From Streptomyces bungoensis (GTDB taxonomy: Bacteria > Actinomycetota > Actinomycetes > Streptomycetales > Streptomycetaceae): DNA of 64,000 nt. Under the pieces are notes generated by a model. The model saw only the letters and a list, made by a program, of their open reading frames with translations, was not told where the DNA came from and did no database searches. The translations under genes were made by a program, and so were the position numbers. Positions 56,171 through 64,000 of the stretch are shown here, one piece after another (position 1 is the first letter of the stretch; every line of letters starts with the position of its first letter). The DNA lies in NCBI RefSeq assembly GCF_001514215.1, contig NZ_KQ948856.1:124001-188000 (forward strand), read 5' to 3'.

Positions 56171-59100
56171 CCCGCGTCCGGCACCGGCACCAGCCGCCCC
56201 ACGGCCCGCTCCAGCCGCGGCAGGGCCCGCTGCCCGGCCAGCGCCACCGCGATGCCCAGGACGACACCCGCCCACGCCACCGGACCCAGCGGCGTACAGC
56301 CGACCGCACGGGTCACCACCGGCGTCTGGATCAGCGCGACCAGCGCCACCGCCGAACCCAGCGACGTGAACCGCACCAGCGGGCTGCCCCGCCGGTCCAG
56401 CAGCGTCTGCGCCAGCTGCGTGCCCACCACCCCGCACAGCGCCATCGTGCTCGAACGGCGCGCCGTGCCCGGCGTGAACCGGCCCACCAGCCAGGCCGTC
56501 ACCGCGCCCAGGCACGTCGTCAGCGCCCGGTGCCGGATCTGGCGGATCAGCGGCTCCCCCAGCACCCCGCCCGCCACGTCCTCAGGCGAGCGCGGCCCCG
56601 TCTGCCGGCCGGCCTCCTCGCCCGCCTTCGGCGTCACCGCCACCGCCATCGCCGGGAACAGGTCCGTGAACAGGTTCACCAGCAGCATCTGCCGCGTCGA
56701 CAGCGGCGCCCGGCCCGACAGCAACGTACCGACCAGACCGAAACCGACCTCCCCCGCGTTGCCGCCGATCAGGATGGCGATCGCGTCCGCGACGCTGTGC
56801 CACAGGGCCCGCCCCTCACCGATCGCGTCGATCAGCACCGTCAGGTCGTCGTCCGTCAGCACGATGTCCGCGGCGTTGCGCGCGGCAGCAGAACCCCGCG
56901 CGCTGATCCCGACACCGATGTCCGCGGCCCGGATCGCCGCCGCGTCGTTGGCGCCGTCACCCACCATGCCGATCACCCGGCCCGCGTCCCGCAACGCCTC
57001 CACGACCTGCAGCTTCTGCTCCGGCGCCACCCGGGCCACCACGCCCGCGTCCCGCAGCATCCGGGCCCGCGCCGAACGGTCCGCCGCCGCCAGCTCGTCC
57101 CCGGTCACCACCACCAGGTCCGCCGGCCAGCCCAGCTCGGCCGCGATCGCCCGCGCCGTCTGCGGATGGTCCCCCGTGAGCATCACCGGCCGCACCCCCG
57201 CCTCGTACAGCCCCCGCACCAGGGCCGTGGACGTCTCGCGCGCCACGTCCGACAGCGCCAGCAGCCCCGTGAACCGCAGGCCCCGCAGCGGCTCCTCCAG
57301 GACGTCCGCCTCCCGCTCGCCCTCCGCGAGCCGCCGCTCCGCCACCGCCAGCACCCGCAGACCGTCACCCGCCAGCCCGTGAGCCGCCTCCGCCGCGTGC
57401 GACGGCAGCTCCGCACAGGCCGGCAGCACCGTCTCCGGCGCCCCCTTCACCACCAGCACCCGGTCCTGCCCGACCCGGCCCACGGCGGCCGCGTAACCGC
57501 GGGCCGCCTCGAACGGCCGCCCCTCCAGCTGCACCCACTCCTCGTCCGGCCCGGCCGCGTCCAGCACCGCCTCGTCCGTCGCGTGCACCGGCCGCTCCGA
57601 CCCGCCGTTCAGCCGCGGGCACGCCCGCGCCGCCGACCGCACCGTCCCCGCGACCCGCGCGTCCCCCACCGCGCACACCACACCCTCGGCATCCGACACC
57701 CGCACCAGCCGCAACCGGTTCTCGGTCAGCGTGCCCGTCTTGTCGAAGCAGATCGTGTCCATCCGCCCCAGCGCCTCCAGCGTGCGCGGCGTCCGCACCA
57801 GCACACCGCCCCGGCTCAACCGCCGGGCCGCAGCCAGCTGCGCCACCGTCGCCACCAGCGGCAACCCCTCCGGCACGGCGGCCACCGCCACCGCCACCCC
57901 GCCGCTGACCGCCTCCCGGATCGGCGTACCCCGCACCAGCGCCAGCCCCGTCACCGCCGCCCCACCCGCCAGCGTCAACGGCAGCGCCTTGCGCGTCAGC
58001 TCCTGCAACCTGGCCTGCACCCCCGCCGCCGGCGGCACCCGAGCCGCCAGATGCACCGCACGGGCGGCCTCCGTCTGCTCACCCGTGTCCACGACCACGC
58101 CACGGCCCTGCCCCGCCACCACCGTCGTGCCCTCGAACACCATGCAGCGCCGATCCGCCACCGCCGCGTGCGGCGTCGGAGCCGTCTGCTTCTGCACCGG
58201 CAGCGACTCCCCCGTCAGCGCCGACTCGTCGACCTCCAGACCGTCCTCCCACAGCAGGCGCGCGTCGGCGGGCACCACGTCGTCGCCCTTCAGCTCGATC
58301 ACGTCACCCGGCCGCAAACCGCCCGCGTCCACCGTGTAGGTCCCGCCGGCCGGCGCCTCCGCCTCCGACGGCGCCACCCGCGCCTTGCGCTTCTGATCCG
58401 CCCGCAATCCCGACAACGCCCGCTCCGCGCGCAACCGCTGCACGCCCCCCACCAGCGCGTTCAGATCCAGCGCGCCCACGACCAGCAGAGCGTCCACCAC
58501 CGACCCCAGGATCGCCGACGCCGCCGACCCCACCGCCAGAACCGGCGTCAACGGATCGTGCAGCTCACCGCGGACCGCCCGGCCCAGCAGCACGCCCCAG
58601 CGCAACGGCGCCACCGCCGGATGCCCCGCCACCGTCCGCGCGGCCCCACGCACCCCCTCGGCCACCCGCCGCACCCCCGTCGGCGCGGCCTCCACCGGCT
58701 CCCGCTCCAGCCGCTCCCGGGCCTCCTTCGTCCCCAGCTCGTGCCAGTGCACCCGTGCCCGCGGATGCGGCGCCCTGGCCACCGCCACCCCCAGCGCCGA
58801 CCGCACCCCCGACAGCAACGCGCCCGCCGCCGCCACGTCCACCGGCGCATGCCGCATCCCCGGCAGCACCGCCAGACGCCCACGCCCGCGCCCGGACTCC
58901 CCCACCGCCACCAGCAGCCCCGACAACGCGGCCCCCGACCGGGCCAGCATCTGCGACCGCCGCCCCACGGCCCGGGCGACCGGAACCGCCAGCAGCACCC
59001 GCCACACATCCGGCAGACCACGCCGCGCCACGACATCCGCGCCCCACACCACGGCCCCGTCGTCGTCCGCCAGAGCGAGCGCCAGGTCACTGCCCAGCAG

Positions 59101-60489
59101 CCCCGCCAGCACCTCCCGCTCCTGCCCCGACCGCATCCGGGCCACCGTGATCACGGCCCCCTCGCCCCGGCGCACCTCGTACACCACGTCGTCCAGCGGC
59201 CGCCGGGCGTCCACCACCTGATCCGCCAGCCCCGTGAAGTCCTCCAGCGCCGGATCGTCCACCAGCACCACCTTCAGCCCCGCCCGGCGCGCCGCGTCCA
59301 GCACCGGCTCCGCCCACGGATCCGGCTCCCCGTCCGCCCTGCACAGCGCACTCGGATGCAGCACCACCGTGCCCGCCGTCTCCAGCGGCCACAGCCGCTC
59401 CGGACTGCGCACCAGCACACCCGCCCGCGCCAGGGCGCCGCCCAGCACCGCGTGGAACGCGGCCGGACCGTACCGGGCGGCCTTCGGCGAACCGGCGAGC
59501 ACCGCCTCCGCCGCCTCGGCCACGTCGTGCTTCACCAGCAGCGTCGCCGCAGCCCCCAGCACACTGCCCATCGCCGCGTGCGACGCGTACTCCTGCGCCG
59601 GCGTCCCCCGCAGCGGCGGGCGCTCCACGTCCACCGCACCCGACCCGACACTCACCCGGTCCGGAGCACACAACTCGTCGTGCACCGCCTCGAACGCGGC
59701 GGCACGCGCCACCGCGTCCGCCAGCTGGCACACCCGCAGCGACCCGTCCAGCAGCAAAGACGTCGGAGTCTGCCCCGCACCGTGCGCCGCCGCGTTCGCA
59801 CAGGCCAGCACCAGATCCATCCCCGGCCCGCCCAGCCTGCCCCGCAGCACCCACCGCACCCGCGGGTTCTCCCGCAGGAACGTCACCAGCGCCGTCACCA
59901 CCCGCGGCGACGGCGGCAACCGCCACGCGTTCGCCGCCAGCGCCACACCCGTACCCACCAGATCCGCGGCCAGCGCGGCCCCCGCCACCCGCACCCCGAT
60001 CGGATCCCCCGGGTGCACACCCGCCTCGGCGTCGGCGTCCGCCAGGACCAGCCCGTGCCGCTCCGCCACCTCCAGCACGTACTCCAGCACCTCGTCCGAG
60101 AGTCCGTCCTCGGCCGCCGTCACCACCAGCCGCGCCAGCCCCTGGTCCCAGTACGCCAGCACCACGTCCGGATGCTCCGCGACCACCTCCGCCACCCGGC
60201 GCGCCAACCGCGCCGTCCCCCGCCTCGCCGCCTCCGCGTGCGCCGGCCGCAACGCCACATGCTGACGGGCACCCGCCCGCCACCGGCCCGCCCCACCCGG
60301 CAGCGCGTTCCCGGCGACCCGCGCCACCCGCACCGCCGCGTCCGCACCGCGCACCCCGGCACGTGCCGTACCGGCCACCGCACCCGCCGCCACCCCCACG
60401 GCAGGAGCGGCCGTCCTCGCCAGCGCTCGCCGCGCCACGGGCAGCAGCCGCACCGCGGCGGCCGGAGACCTCAACAGGGTGGACGTCAT
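56167..60489 (-). CDS. Very large P-type cation ATPase (CtpI/CtpH-like)
   Basis: 1440 residues from ATG 60489. The first roughly 640 residues are an Ala/Arg/Val-rich region with an HMA-like fold (about 95-140) and several duplicated haloacid-dehalogenase-like segments, as in mycobacterial CtpI/CtpH. The ATPase core then has the actuator TGES (about 750), PEGLP in the membrane (P2-like rather than heavy-metal CPx), the phosphorylated Asp in CFDKTGTLTEN (about 915), KGAPE, and GDGANDAAAI (about 1178). The ion is unknown. It lies 10 nt downstream of a small membrane protein gene, probably a subunit. Convergent with LacI. Confidence 0.92.
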   Translation of the reverse strand: MTSTLLRSPAAAVRLLPVARRALARTAAPAVGVAAGAVAGTARAGVRGADAAVRVARVAGNALPGGAGRWRAGARQHVALRPAHAEAARRGTARLARRVAEVVAEHPDVVLAYWDQGLARLVVTAAEDGLSDEVLEYVLEVAERHGLVLADADAEAGVHPGDPIGVRVAGAALAADLVGTGVALAANAWRLPPSPRVVTALVTFLRENPRVRWVLRGRLGGPGMDLVLACANAAAHGAGQTPTSLLLDGSLRVCQLADAVARAAAFEAVHDELCAPDRVSVGSGAVDVERPPLRGTPAQEYASHAAMGSVLGAAATLLVKHDVAEAAEAVLAGSPKAARYGPAAFHAVLGGALARAGVLVRSPERLWPLETAGTVVLHPSALCRADGEPDPWAEPVLDAARRAGLKVVLVDDPALEDFTGLADQVVDARRPLDDVVYEVRRGEGAVITVARMRSGQEREVLAGLLGSDLALALADDDGAVVWGADVVARRGLPDVWRVLLAVPVARAVGRRSQMLARSGAALSGLLVAVGESGRGRGRLAVLPGMRHAPVDVAAAGALLSGVRSALGVAVARAPHPRARVHWHELGTKEARERLEREPVEAAPTGVRRVAEGVRGAARTVAGHPAVAPLRWGVLLGRAVRGELHDPLTPVLAVGSAASAILGSVVDALLVVGALDLNALVGGVQRLRAERALSGLRADQKRKARVAPSEAEAPAGGTYTVDAGGLRPGDVIELKGDDVVPADARLLWEDGLEVDESALTGESLPVQKQTAPTPHAAVADRRCMVFEGTTVVAGQGRGVVVDTGEQTEAARAVHLAARVPPAAGVQARLQELTRKALPLTLAGGAAVTGLALVRGTPIREAVSGGVAVAVAAVPEGLPLVATVAQLAAARRLSRGGVLVRTPRTLEALGRMDTICFDKTGTLTENRLRLVRVSDAEGVVCAVGDARVAGTVRSAARACPRLNGGSERPVHATDEAVLDAAGPDEEWVQLEGRPFEAARGYAAAVGRVGQDRVLVVKGAPETVLPACAELPSHAAEAAHGLAGDGLRVLAVAERRLAEGEREADVLEEPLRGLRFTGLLALSDVARETSTALVRGLYEAGVRPVMLTGDHPQTARAIAAELGWPADLVVVTGDELAAADRSARARMLRDAGVVARVAPEQKLQVVEALRDAGRVIGMVGDGANDAAAIRAADIGVGISARGSAAARNAADIVLTDDDLTVLIDAIGEGRALWHSVADAIAILIGGNAGEVGFGLVGTLLSGRAPLSTRQMLLVNLFTDLFPAMAVAVTPKAGEEAGRQTGPRSPEDVAGGVLGEPLIRQIRHRALTTCLGAVTAWLVGRFTPGTARRSSTMALCGVVGTQLAQTLLDRRGSPLVRFTSLGSAVALVALIQTPVVTRAVGCTPLGPVAWAGVVLGIAVALAGQRALPRLERAVGRLVPVPDAG

Positions 60490-60499
60490 ACCAGCATCC

Positions 60500-60976
60500 T
60501 CAGTGCGTCGCACGAGCAGACCGCGCCGTGGGCCCCAGCGGGCCCCCGTGCCCCCCGCGCGGCGATTCCGTGCCCCCCGCCCGCTGCGGGCCCTCATGCG
60601 CCGGCGGCCCCGCATGCGTCGCCGCCCGCACCACCGCCTCGTCATCGGGCTCCGCCGGCCGCGCCCCCGCACCCGGCTCCACCGCCTCGCCGCCCCCACC
60701 GGCCCCCGCGGAAGGCTGCGCCGGCCGCGGCTGCGTCAGCCACGCCACCGCCGCACCGGTCAGCGCCACCGGCCACTCCACCACCCCGGCGACACCCAGC
60801 ACACCGGCCCCCGTGTACACAGCCATCCGGCGCCCGCGCGGCGACACCGCGCCCACCTTGTCCAGCGCGCCCTCCGCGGCCCGGGTCACCGTCCCCGCGC
60901 CGGGCAGCCGCCCCAGCACCGAGGCCGCGCCCCGCACCGGGGCGGTGAGAACCGAGGACGCCCTCTGCTCAGCCAT
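60500..60976 (-). CDS. Small protein encoded with the P-type ATPase
   Basis: 158 residues from ATG 60976. The N-terminal half is amphipathic/Ala-rich (VLTAPVRGAASVLGRLPGAGTVTRAAEGAL) and holds two short hydrophobic stretches (RMAVYTGAGVLGVAGVVEWPVALTGAAVAWL). The second half is disordered, Gly/Glu/Pro/Arg-rich. I know no family function. It lies 10 nt before the ATPase and after a terminator, so the two form an operon; the repeated Arg/Ala amphipathic style of both N-termini suggests interaction. Confidence 0.72.
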   Translation of the reverse strand: MAEQRASSVLTAPVRGAASVLGRLPGAGTVTRAAEGALDKVGAVSPRGRRMAVYTGAGVLGVAGVVEWPVALTGAAVAWLTQPRPAQPSAGAGGGGEAVEPGAGARPAEPDDEAVVRAATHAGPPAHEGPQRAGGTESPRGGHGGPLGPTARSARATH

Positions 60977-61073
60977 GACACTCCACCTCTCACCGCACCG
61001 ACGTCCTGCCGTGCCCCCGAGTGCCCACGACGCGGCAGGTCACCCACGCGCGGGACACGACCCCGGAACGCAC

Positions 61074-61105
61074 CGCGCCCCGGCCGCGTGAACGGCCGGG
61101 GCGCG
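61074..61105 (-). terminator. Terminator of the proteasome operon
   Basis: CGCGCCCCGGCCG (61074-61086) pairs perfectly with CGGCCGGGGCGCG (61093-61105), loop CGTGAA, 50 nt after the prcA stop. Confidence 0.88.
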
Positions 61106-61155
61106 CAGGGTGAGGTGCCCGAGATGCCTGAGGCGTACCAGGCGGAACAGCGGTC

Positions 61156-61908
61156 CTACTCCTCCTCGGAGCCACCCTCCTCCGAGCTCTCCGCCTCGGT
61201 CGCCGCGCCCTGCGCCTCGAGCAGACGGGCGAGCTGACGGCCGACGATCCGCTTGAACTTGCGCTTCTGCGGACGCGTACGGTCCAGCACGGCCACCTCC
61301 AGCCGCTCCGCGGGAATCTCCCGCTCACTGCCGTTCGTGTCCCGGGACAGGGCCTGCACGGCCAGCTTCAGCGCCTCGGCCAGCGACATCCCGTCACGGT
61401 GCCGCTGGTCCAGGAAGCCGCTGATCTGCTCCGCGTTGCCACCCACCGCCACCGAGCCGTGCTCGTCCACGATGGACCCGTCGTGCGGCAGCCGGTAGAT
61501 CTGGTCGCCCTCGGGGGTCTCCCCCACCTCGGCGACCACGAGCTCCACCTCGTACGGCTTCTCGGCCGCCGAGGAGAAGATCGTGCCCAGCGTCTGCGCG
61601 TACACGTTCGCCAGACCCCGGGCCGTCACGTCGTCCCGGTCGTAGGTGTACCCGCGCAGATCGGCGTACCGCACACCGCCGATCCGCAGGTTCTCGTACT
61701 CGTTGTACTTGCCGGCGGCCGCGAAACCGATCCGGTCGTAGATCTCGCTGAACTTGTGCAGCGCACGGGACGGGTTCTCGCCGACGAACACGATGCCGTC
61801 GGCGTACTGCAGCACGACCAGGCTGCGGCCACGGGCGATGCCCTTGCGGGCGTACTCCGCCCGGTCGGCCATGGCCTGCTGGGGTGAGACATAGAACGGC
61901 GTCGACAC
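61156..61908 (-). CDS. prcA: 20S proteasome alpha subunit
   Basis: 250 residues from GTG 61908. The alpha-ring N-terminus MSTPFYVSPQQAMADRAEYARKGIARG (gate and H0 helix) and KFSEIYDRIGFAAAGKYNEYENLRIGGVRYADLRG are typical. There is no catalytic Thr, as expected. The long acidic C-terminal tail (EAESSEEGGSEEE) extends beyond the core. It forms the outer rings that dock the ARC/Mpa ATPase. It lies 61 nt after prcB. Confidence 0.97.
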   Translation of the reverse strand: MSTPFYVSPQQAMADRAEYARKGIARGRSLVVLQYADGIVFVGENPSRALHKFSEIYDRIGFAAAGKYNEYENLRIGGVRYADLRGYTYDRDDVTARGLANVYAQTLGTIFSSAAEKPYEVELVVAEVGETPEGDQIYRLPHDGSIVDEHGSVAVGGNAEQISGFLDQRHRDGMSLAEALKLAVQALSRDTNGSEREIPAERLEVAVLDRTRPQKRKFKRIVGRQLARLLEAQGAATEAESSEEGGSEEE

Positions 61909-61969
61909 CGGTTATCCGTCCCTTTCTGTCAAGGTCACTGTGATCATCTCGCCAAGAACCGGGCCGCGC

Positions 61970-62815
61970 TCAGAGCAGGGCGGCCTTCGGGCCGTCCGGC
62001 TCCTCCAGACGCCCCTGGAGCACCGCACGGGACAGCCCGGAGGACTCCTCCTCCGTCAGCCGGCGGAAACCGTCCTCGGTGATCACGGTGATGATCGGGT
62101 AGATCCGGCGGGCGACATCGGGACCACCGGTCGCCGAGTCGTCGTCAGCCGCGTCGTACAGAGCCTGGACCACCAGGGTCGTGGCCTGCTCCTCGGTCAG
62201 GTCGTCACGGAACAGCTTCTTCATCGCACCCCGCGCGAAGATCGAGCCCGAGCCCGTCGCCGCGAAGTGGTGCTCCTCGGAACGGCCGCCCGTCACGTCG
62301 TACGAGAAGATCCGGCCCCGCTCCCGGTCCACGTCGTACCCCGCGAACAGGGGCACCACGGCCAGGCCCTGCATGGCCATGCCGAGGTTGGAGCGGATCA
62401 TCGTCGACAGCCGGTTCGCCTTGCCCTCCAGCGACAGCTGCGCGCCCTCGACCTTCTCGAAGTGCTCCAGCTCCAGCTGGAAGAGCTTGACCATCTCCAC
62501 GGCGAGACCGGCGGTGCCGGCGATGCCGACCGCGGAGTACTCGTCCGCCGGGAACACCTTCTCGATGTCCCGCTGCGCGATCACGTTGCCCATCGTCGCC
62601 CGGCGGTCACCGGCGAGCACGACGCCCCCGGGGAAGGTGACCGCCACGATCGTCGTCCCGTGCGGCGCCTCGATCACCCCCTGCGTGGGCGGCAGCTGCC
62701 GCTTGCCGGGCAGCAGCTCGGGCTGGTGCTCGGACAGGAAGTCCATGAAGGAGGAGGATCCTGGCGTCAGGAAGGCAGCTGGTAGACGCCCGGTGCTACG
62801 AGGATTGGCTTCCAC
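61970..62815 (-). CDS. prcB: 20S proteasome beta subunit
   Basis: 281 residues from GTG 62815, with GGAAGGA 5 nt upstream. A 53-residue propeptide (RSTGRLPAAFLTPGSSSFMDFL) ends at Gly53-Thr54 (APHG/TTIVAVTFPGG); Thr54 becomes the catalytic nucleophile after autocleavage. GDRRATMGN and GIAGTAGLAVEMVKLFQLELEHFE are family motifs. The first 49 nt overlap the end of the endonuclease VII-like gene in another frame, giving tight coupling. Confidence 0.97.
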   Translation of the reverse strand: MEANPRSTGRLPAAFLTPGSSSFMDFLSEHQPELLPGKRQLPPTQGVIEAPHGTTIVAVTFPGGVVLAGDRRATMGNVIAQRDIEKVFPADEYSAVGIAGTAGLAVEMVKLFQLELEHFEKVEGAQLSLEGKANRLSTMIRSNLGMAMQGLAVVPLFAGYDVDRERGRIFSYDVTGGRSEEHHFAATGSGSIFARGAMKKLFRDDLTEEQATTLVVQALYDAADDDSATGGPDVARRIYPIITVITEDGFRRLTEEESSGLSRAVLQGRLEEPDGPKAALL

Positions 62816-63369
62816 GCGTTTCCTTCCACATATGCAGCAGCCCGCCGTATGGCCTCGGGCTGATCCTTGAACTGCCCCAGCGCGGCATTGCAGCTGAAGC
62901 ACAGTACGCCTCGGACCCTACCCGTGTTGTGGCAGTGATCCACATGTGCGGGCACGGCAGCCAGGCATGTACAACAGACGCCTCCTTGGGAGGCGATCAA
63001 CTCGTCGCGCTCGGCTTCGGTGATGCCGTACTGGCGCTTGAGGTGGTCCTGACGCCCGCGCTCGGCGCGGCATGCCTTGCAGCGGGTCGACAAGCCGTCG
63101 GAAGCCGTCGCATTGCGATGCCACTCACTGTGCGGCTTGACCTCGCCGCACGCCCGGCAGAGCTTGTGCCCGTCCGGGACGTCCGCCTTCTCGCGGACGG
63201 GTTTTCCGATTGCCTCCCGGCGCCGCCGGTAGTGTGCGGCGCTGTATTCCGCCACACACTCCCGGCAGTGCGCCTGGAGGCCATCGCGTCGATTCCTGCC
63301 CCTCGCGAACGCCTCCAGAGGCCGGTCCCGCTTGCACTTGGCGCAGCGCTTGCCCGATTCCTCAGCCAC
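62767..63369 (-). CDS. Recombination endonuclease VII-like (His-Me finger) protein in the proteasome operon
   Basis: 200 residues from GTG 63369. Four N-terminal zinc knuckles CAKC, CREC, CRAC and CKAC occur in two similar CxxC...CxxC modules (about 9-30 and 70-100). The C-terminal endonuclease VII domain reads GGVCCTCLAAVPAHVDHCHNTGRVRGVLCFSCNAALGQFKD, with the catalytic His-Asp-His and a zinc Cys set. Phage T4 relatives resolve branched DNA. Its placement between pup and prcB and its 49-nt overlap with prcB suggest coexpression. Whether it cuts DNA in Streptomyces is unknown. Confidence 0.92.
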   Translation of the reverse strand: MAEESGKRCAKCKRDRPLEAFARGRNRRDGLQAHCRECVAEYSAAHYRRRREAIGKPVREKADVPDGHKLCRACGEVKPHSEWHRNATASDGLSTRCKACRAERGRQDHLKRQYGITEAERDELIASQGGVCCTCLAAVPAHVDHCHNTGRVRGVLCFSCNAALGQFKDQPEAIRRAAAYVEGNAWKPILVAPGVYQLPS

Positions 63370-63418
63370 CCGAATCCCCCGCCGCCTTCACTTCGAAGGT
63401 CAAGCGACCGACAATCCT

Positions 63419-63637
63419 TTACTCGCCACCCTTTTGCACGAATGAGCGCACGAAATCCTCGGCATTTTCCTCGAGTACGTCATCGATCTCGTCCAGCACG
63501 GAGTCCACGTCGTCGCTCAGCTTCTCGTGCCGCTCCTTGAGGTCCTCCGAAGCCTGCGCCTCCTGCGTCTGCTCCTCGGCCTGTTCGGTCGAGTGCGTCG
63601 CCTTCGCCTGGCCGCCGCCGGTGTCCTTGGTTGCCAT
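63419..63637 (-). CDS. pup: Prokaryotic ubiquitin-like protein Pup
   Basis: 72 residues from ATG 63637 (MATKDTGGGQAKATHSTEQA), the family start; an ATG 30 nt upstream is in frame but not conserved. The protein is disordered, with the coiled-coil Mpa-binding segment LKERHEKLSDDVDSVLDEIDDVLEENAEDFVRSFVQKGGE. It ends in GGE, so the C-terminal Glu is already in the reactive form and does not need Dop deamidation (mycobacterial Pup ends GGQ). PafA attaches it to lysines. It lies 49 nt before the endonuclease gene. Confidence 0.97.
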   Translation of the reverse strand: MATKDTGGGQAKATHSTEQAEEQTQEAQASEDLKERHEKLSDDVDSVLDEIDDVLEENAEDFVRSFVQKGGE

Positions 63638-63835
63638 AACCCTCACCCCGCTCAGATCGCCCGACATGGTCGTCAGGTCGGCATTCCTGCCGATCGGTGA
63701 TGATCAGACCCTACAAGCCGGGTCCGACATCGGCCCCGCAGTTTCCGGAACGTGCGGCGGCCACCTCGATGATTCCCGGGCGGTGGGGTTTCCACCCTGC
63801 CCGCCCGGGGCGGTACGAGTACCCGCAATCCCTGC

Positions 63836-64000
63836 TCAGCCGCCCGACAGCACCCTGACCAGGTCTTCCGCGGTACGGCACCGGTCCAGCAGCTCCTTGA
63901 CGTGATTTCGCGTTCCGCGTAGCGGTTCCAGGGTTGGGACGCGCTGCAGCGAGTCCCGGCCCGGGAGGTCGAAGATGACCGAGTCCCAGCTGGCCGCGGC
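63836..64000 (-). CDS. dop: Depupylase Dop, C-terminal end
   Basis: The last 54 codons of a gene that continues beyond the window. AAASWDSVIFDLPGRDSLQRV...LEPLRGTRNHVKELLDRC...DLVRVLSGG is the conserved Dop C-terminus. Dop is a PafA paralogue that removes Pup from substrates and deamidates Pup where it ends in Gln. Here Pup ends in Glu, so only the depupylase role is needed. The 198-nt gap to pup probably contains a pup promoter (TAGGGT-like -10 near 63700). Confidence 0.9.
   Translation of the reverse strand, partial: AAASWDSVIFDLPGRDSLQRVPTLEPLRGTRNHVKELLDRCRTAEDLVRVLSGG

Noticed and set aside
54769..60948. A 2059-codon open frame on the plus strand and several other giant frames (for example 24-2852, 28209-31742, 49386-52007)
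   Set aside because: They are antisense shadows produced by GC-rich third positions. Their translations are Arg/Pro/Gly low complexity, and each lies over recognisable genes on the other strand or frame.

Overview
The window is high-GC actinobacterial chromosome, almost certainly a Streptomyces. The signs are third-position GC above 90 percent, a conservon (cvnA-E), the Pup-proteasome cluster, tatA/tatC next to pafBC and a helY-type helicase, many GTG starts, and one clear TTA (bldA-type) codon gene. From memory, the gene order follows the core of the S. coelicolor chromosome around pheST, infC-rpmI-rplT, glnA4, cvn9, tatAC, pafA and prcBA. I see no integrase, plasmid function, rRNA, tRNA or CRISPR. 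It reads as vertically inherited core with a few local changes.

Layout. 1-9.6 kb: a YfhO-type membrane protein whose frame runs without a stop into a family 2 glycosyltransferase; a carboxymuconolactone decarboxylase gene behind a textbook MerR-type promoter; a divergent MocR regulator/EamA exporter pair whose start codons overlap; a secreted family-10-like glycosidase; and a 3-hydroxyacyl-CoA dehydrogenase. 9.6-20 kb: a NUDIX hydrolase with a TTA codon, a TPR regulator, pheST, an orphan sensor kinase, a TrmH-type rRNA methylase, and infC-rpmI-rplT. The infC leader looks like a transcription attenuator, and infC probably starts at ATC. 20-27.4 kb: an Asp/Arg/His/Trp-repeat secreted protein, an SseB-like protein, a class A beta-lactamase-like serine hydrolase, and a two-gene unit of a proline-rich membrane protein plus a mycosin without ESX genes.

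27.4-32.5 kb is an amine/ethanolamine glutamylation locus: GlnA4-like ligase, aldehyde dehydrogenase and SDR in one operon, a divergent FadR-type regulator, and a gamma-glutamyl hydrolase. The same inverted repeat (AAGGT-N10-ACCTT) lies in both promoter regions. 32.5-38.3 kb: a LysR regulator, a metal/cobalamin receptor coupled to an XRE-cupin regulator, the remnant of a glycine-betaine binding-protein gene, a 5'-3' exonuclease, an iron-boxed siderophore-interacting protein, and an RluA pseudouridine synthase. 38.3-43 kb: the cvn9 (rarA-E) conservon with a CYP157-type P450 that lacks the ExxR motif.

43-64 kb is the conserved proteasome neighbourhood, transcribed leftward: dop (partial), pup, an endonuclease VII-like gene, prcB, prcA, then pafA, two FKBP isomerases, pafB, pafC, two small proteins, tatA, tatC and helY. 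Pup tags proteins via PafA, Dop removes the tag, PrcBA degrades, and PafBC is known in mycobacteria as the regulator of the LexA-independent DNA damage response. This block is interrupted by an MFS/LacI divergent pair and a 1440-residue P-type ATPase. A 217-bp inverted-repeat element sits exactly where the stop codons of LacI and the ATPase would have shared one CTAG.
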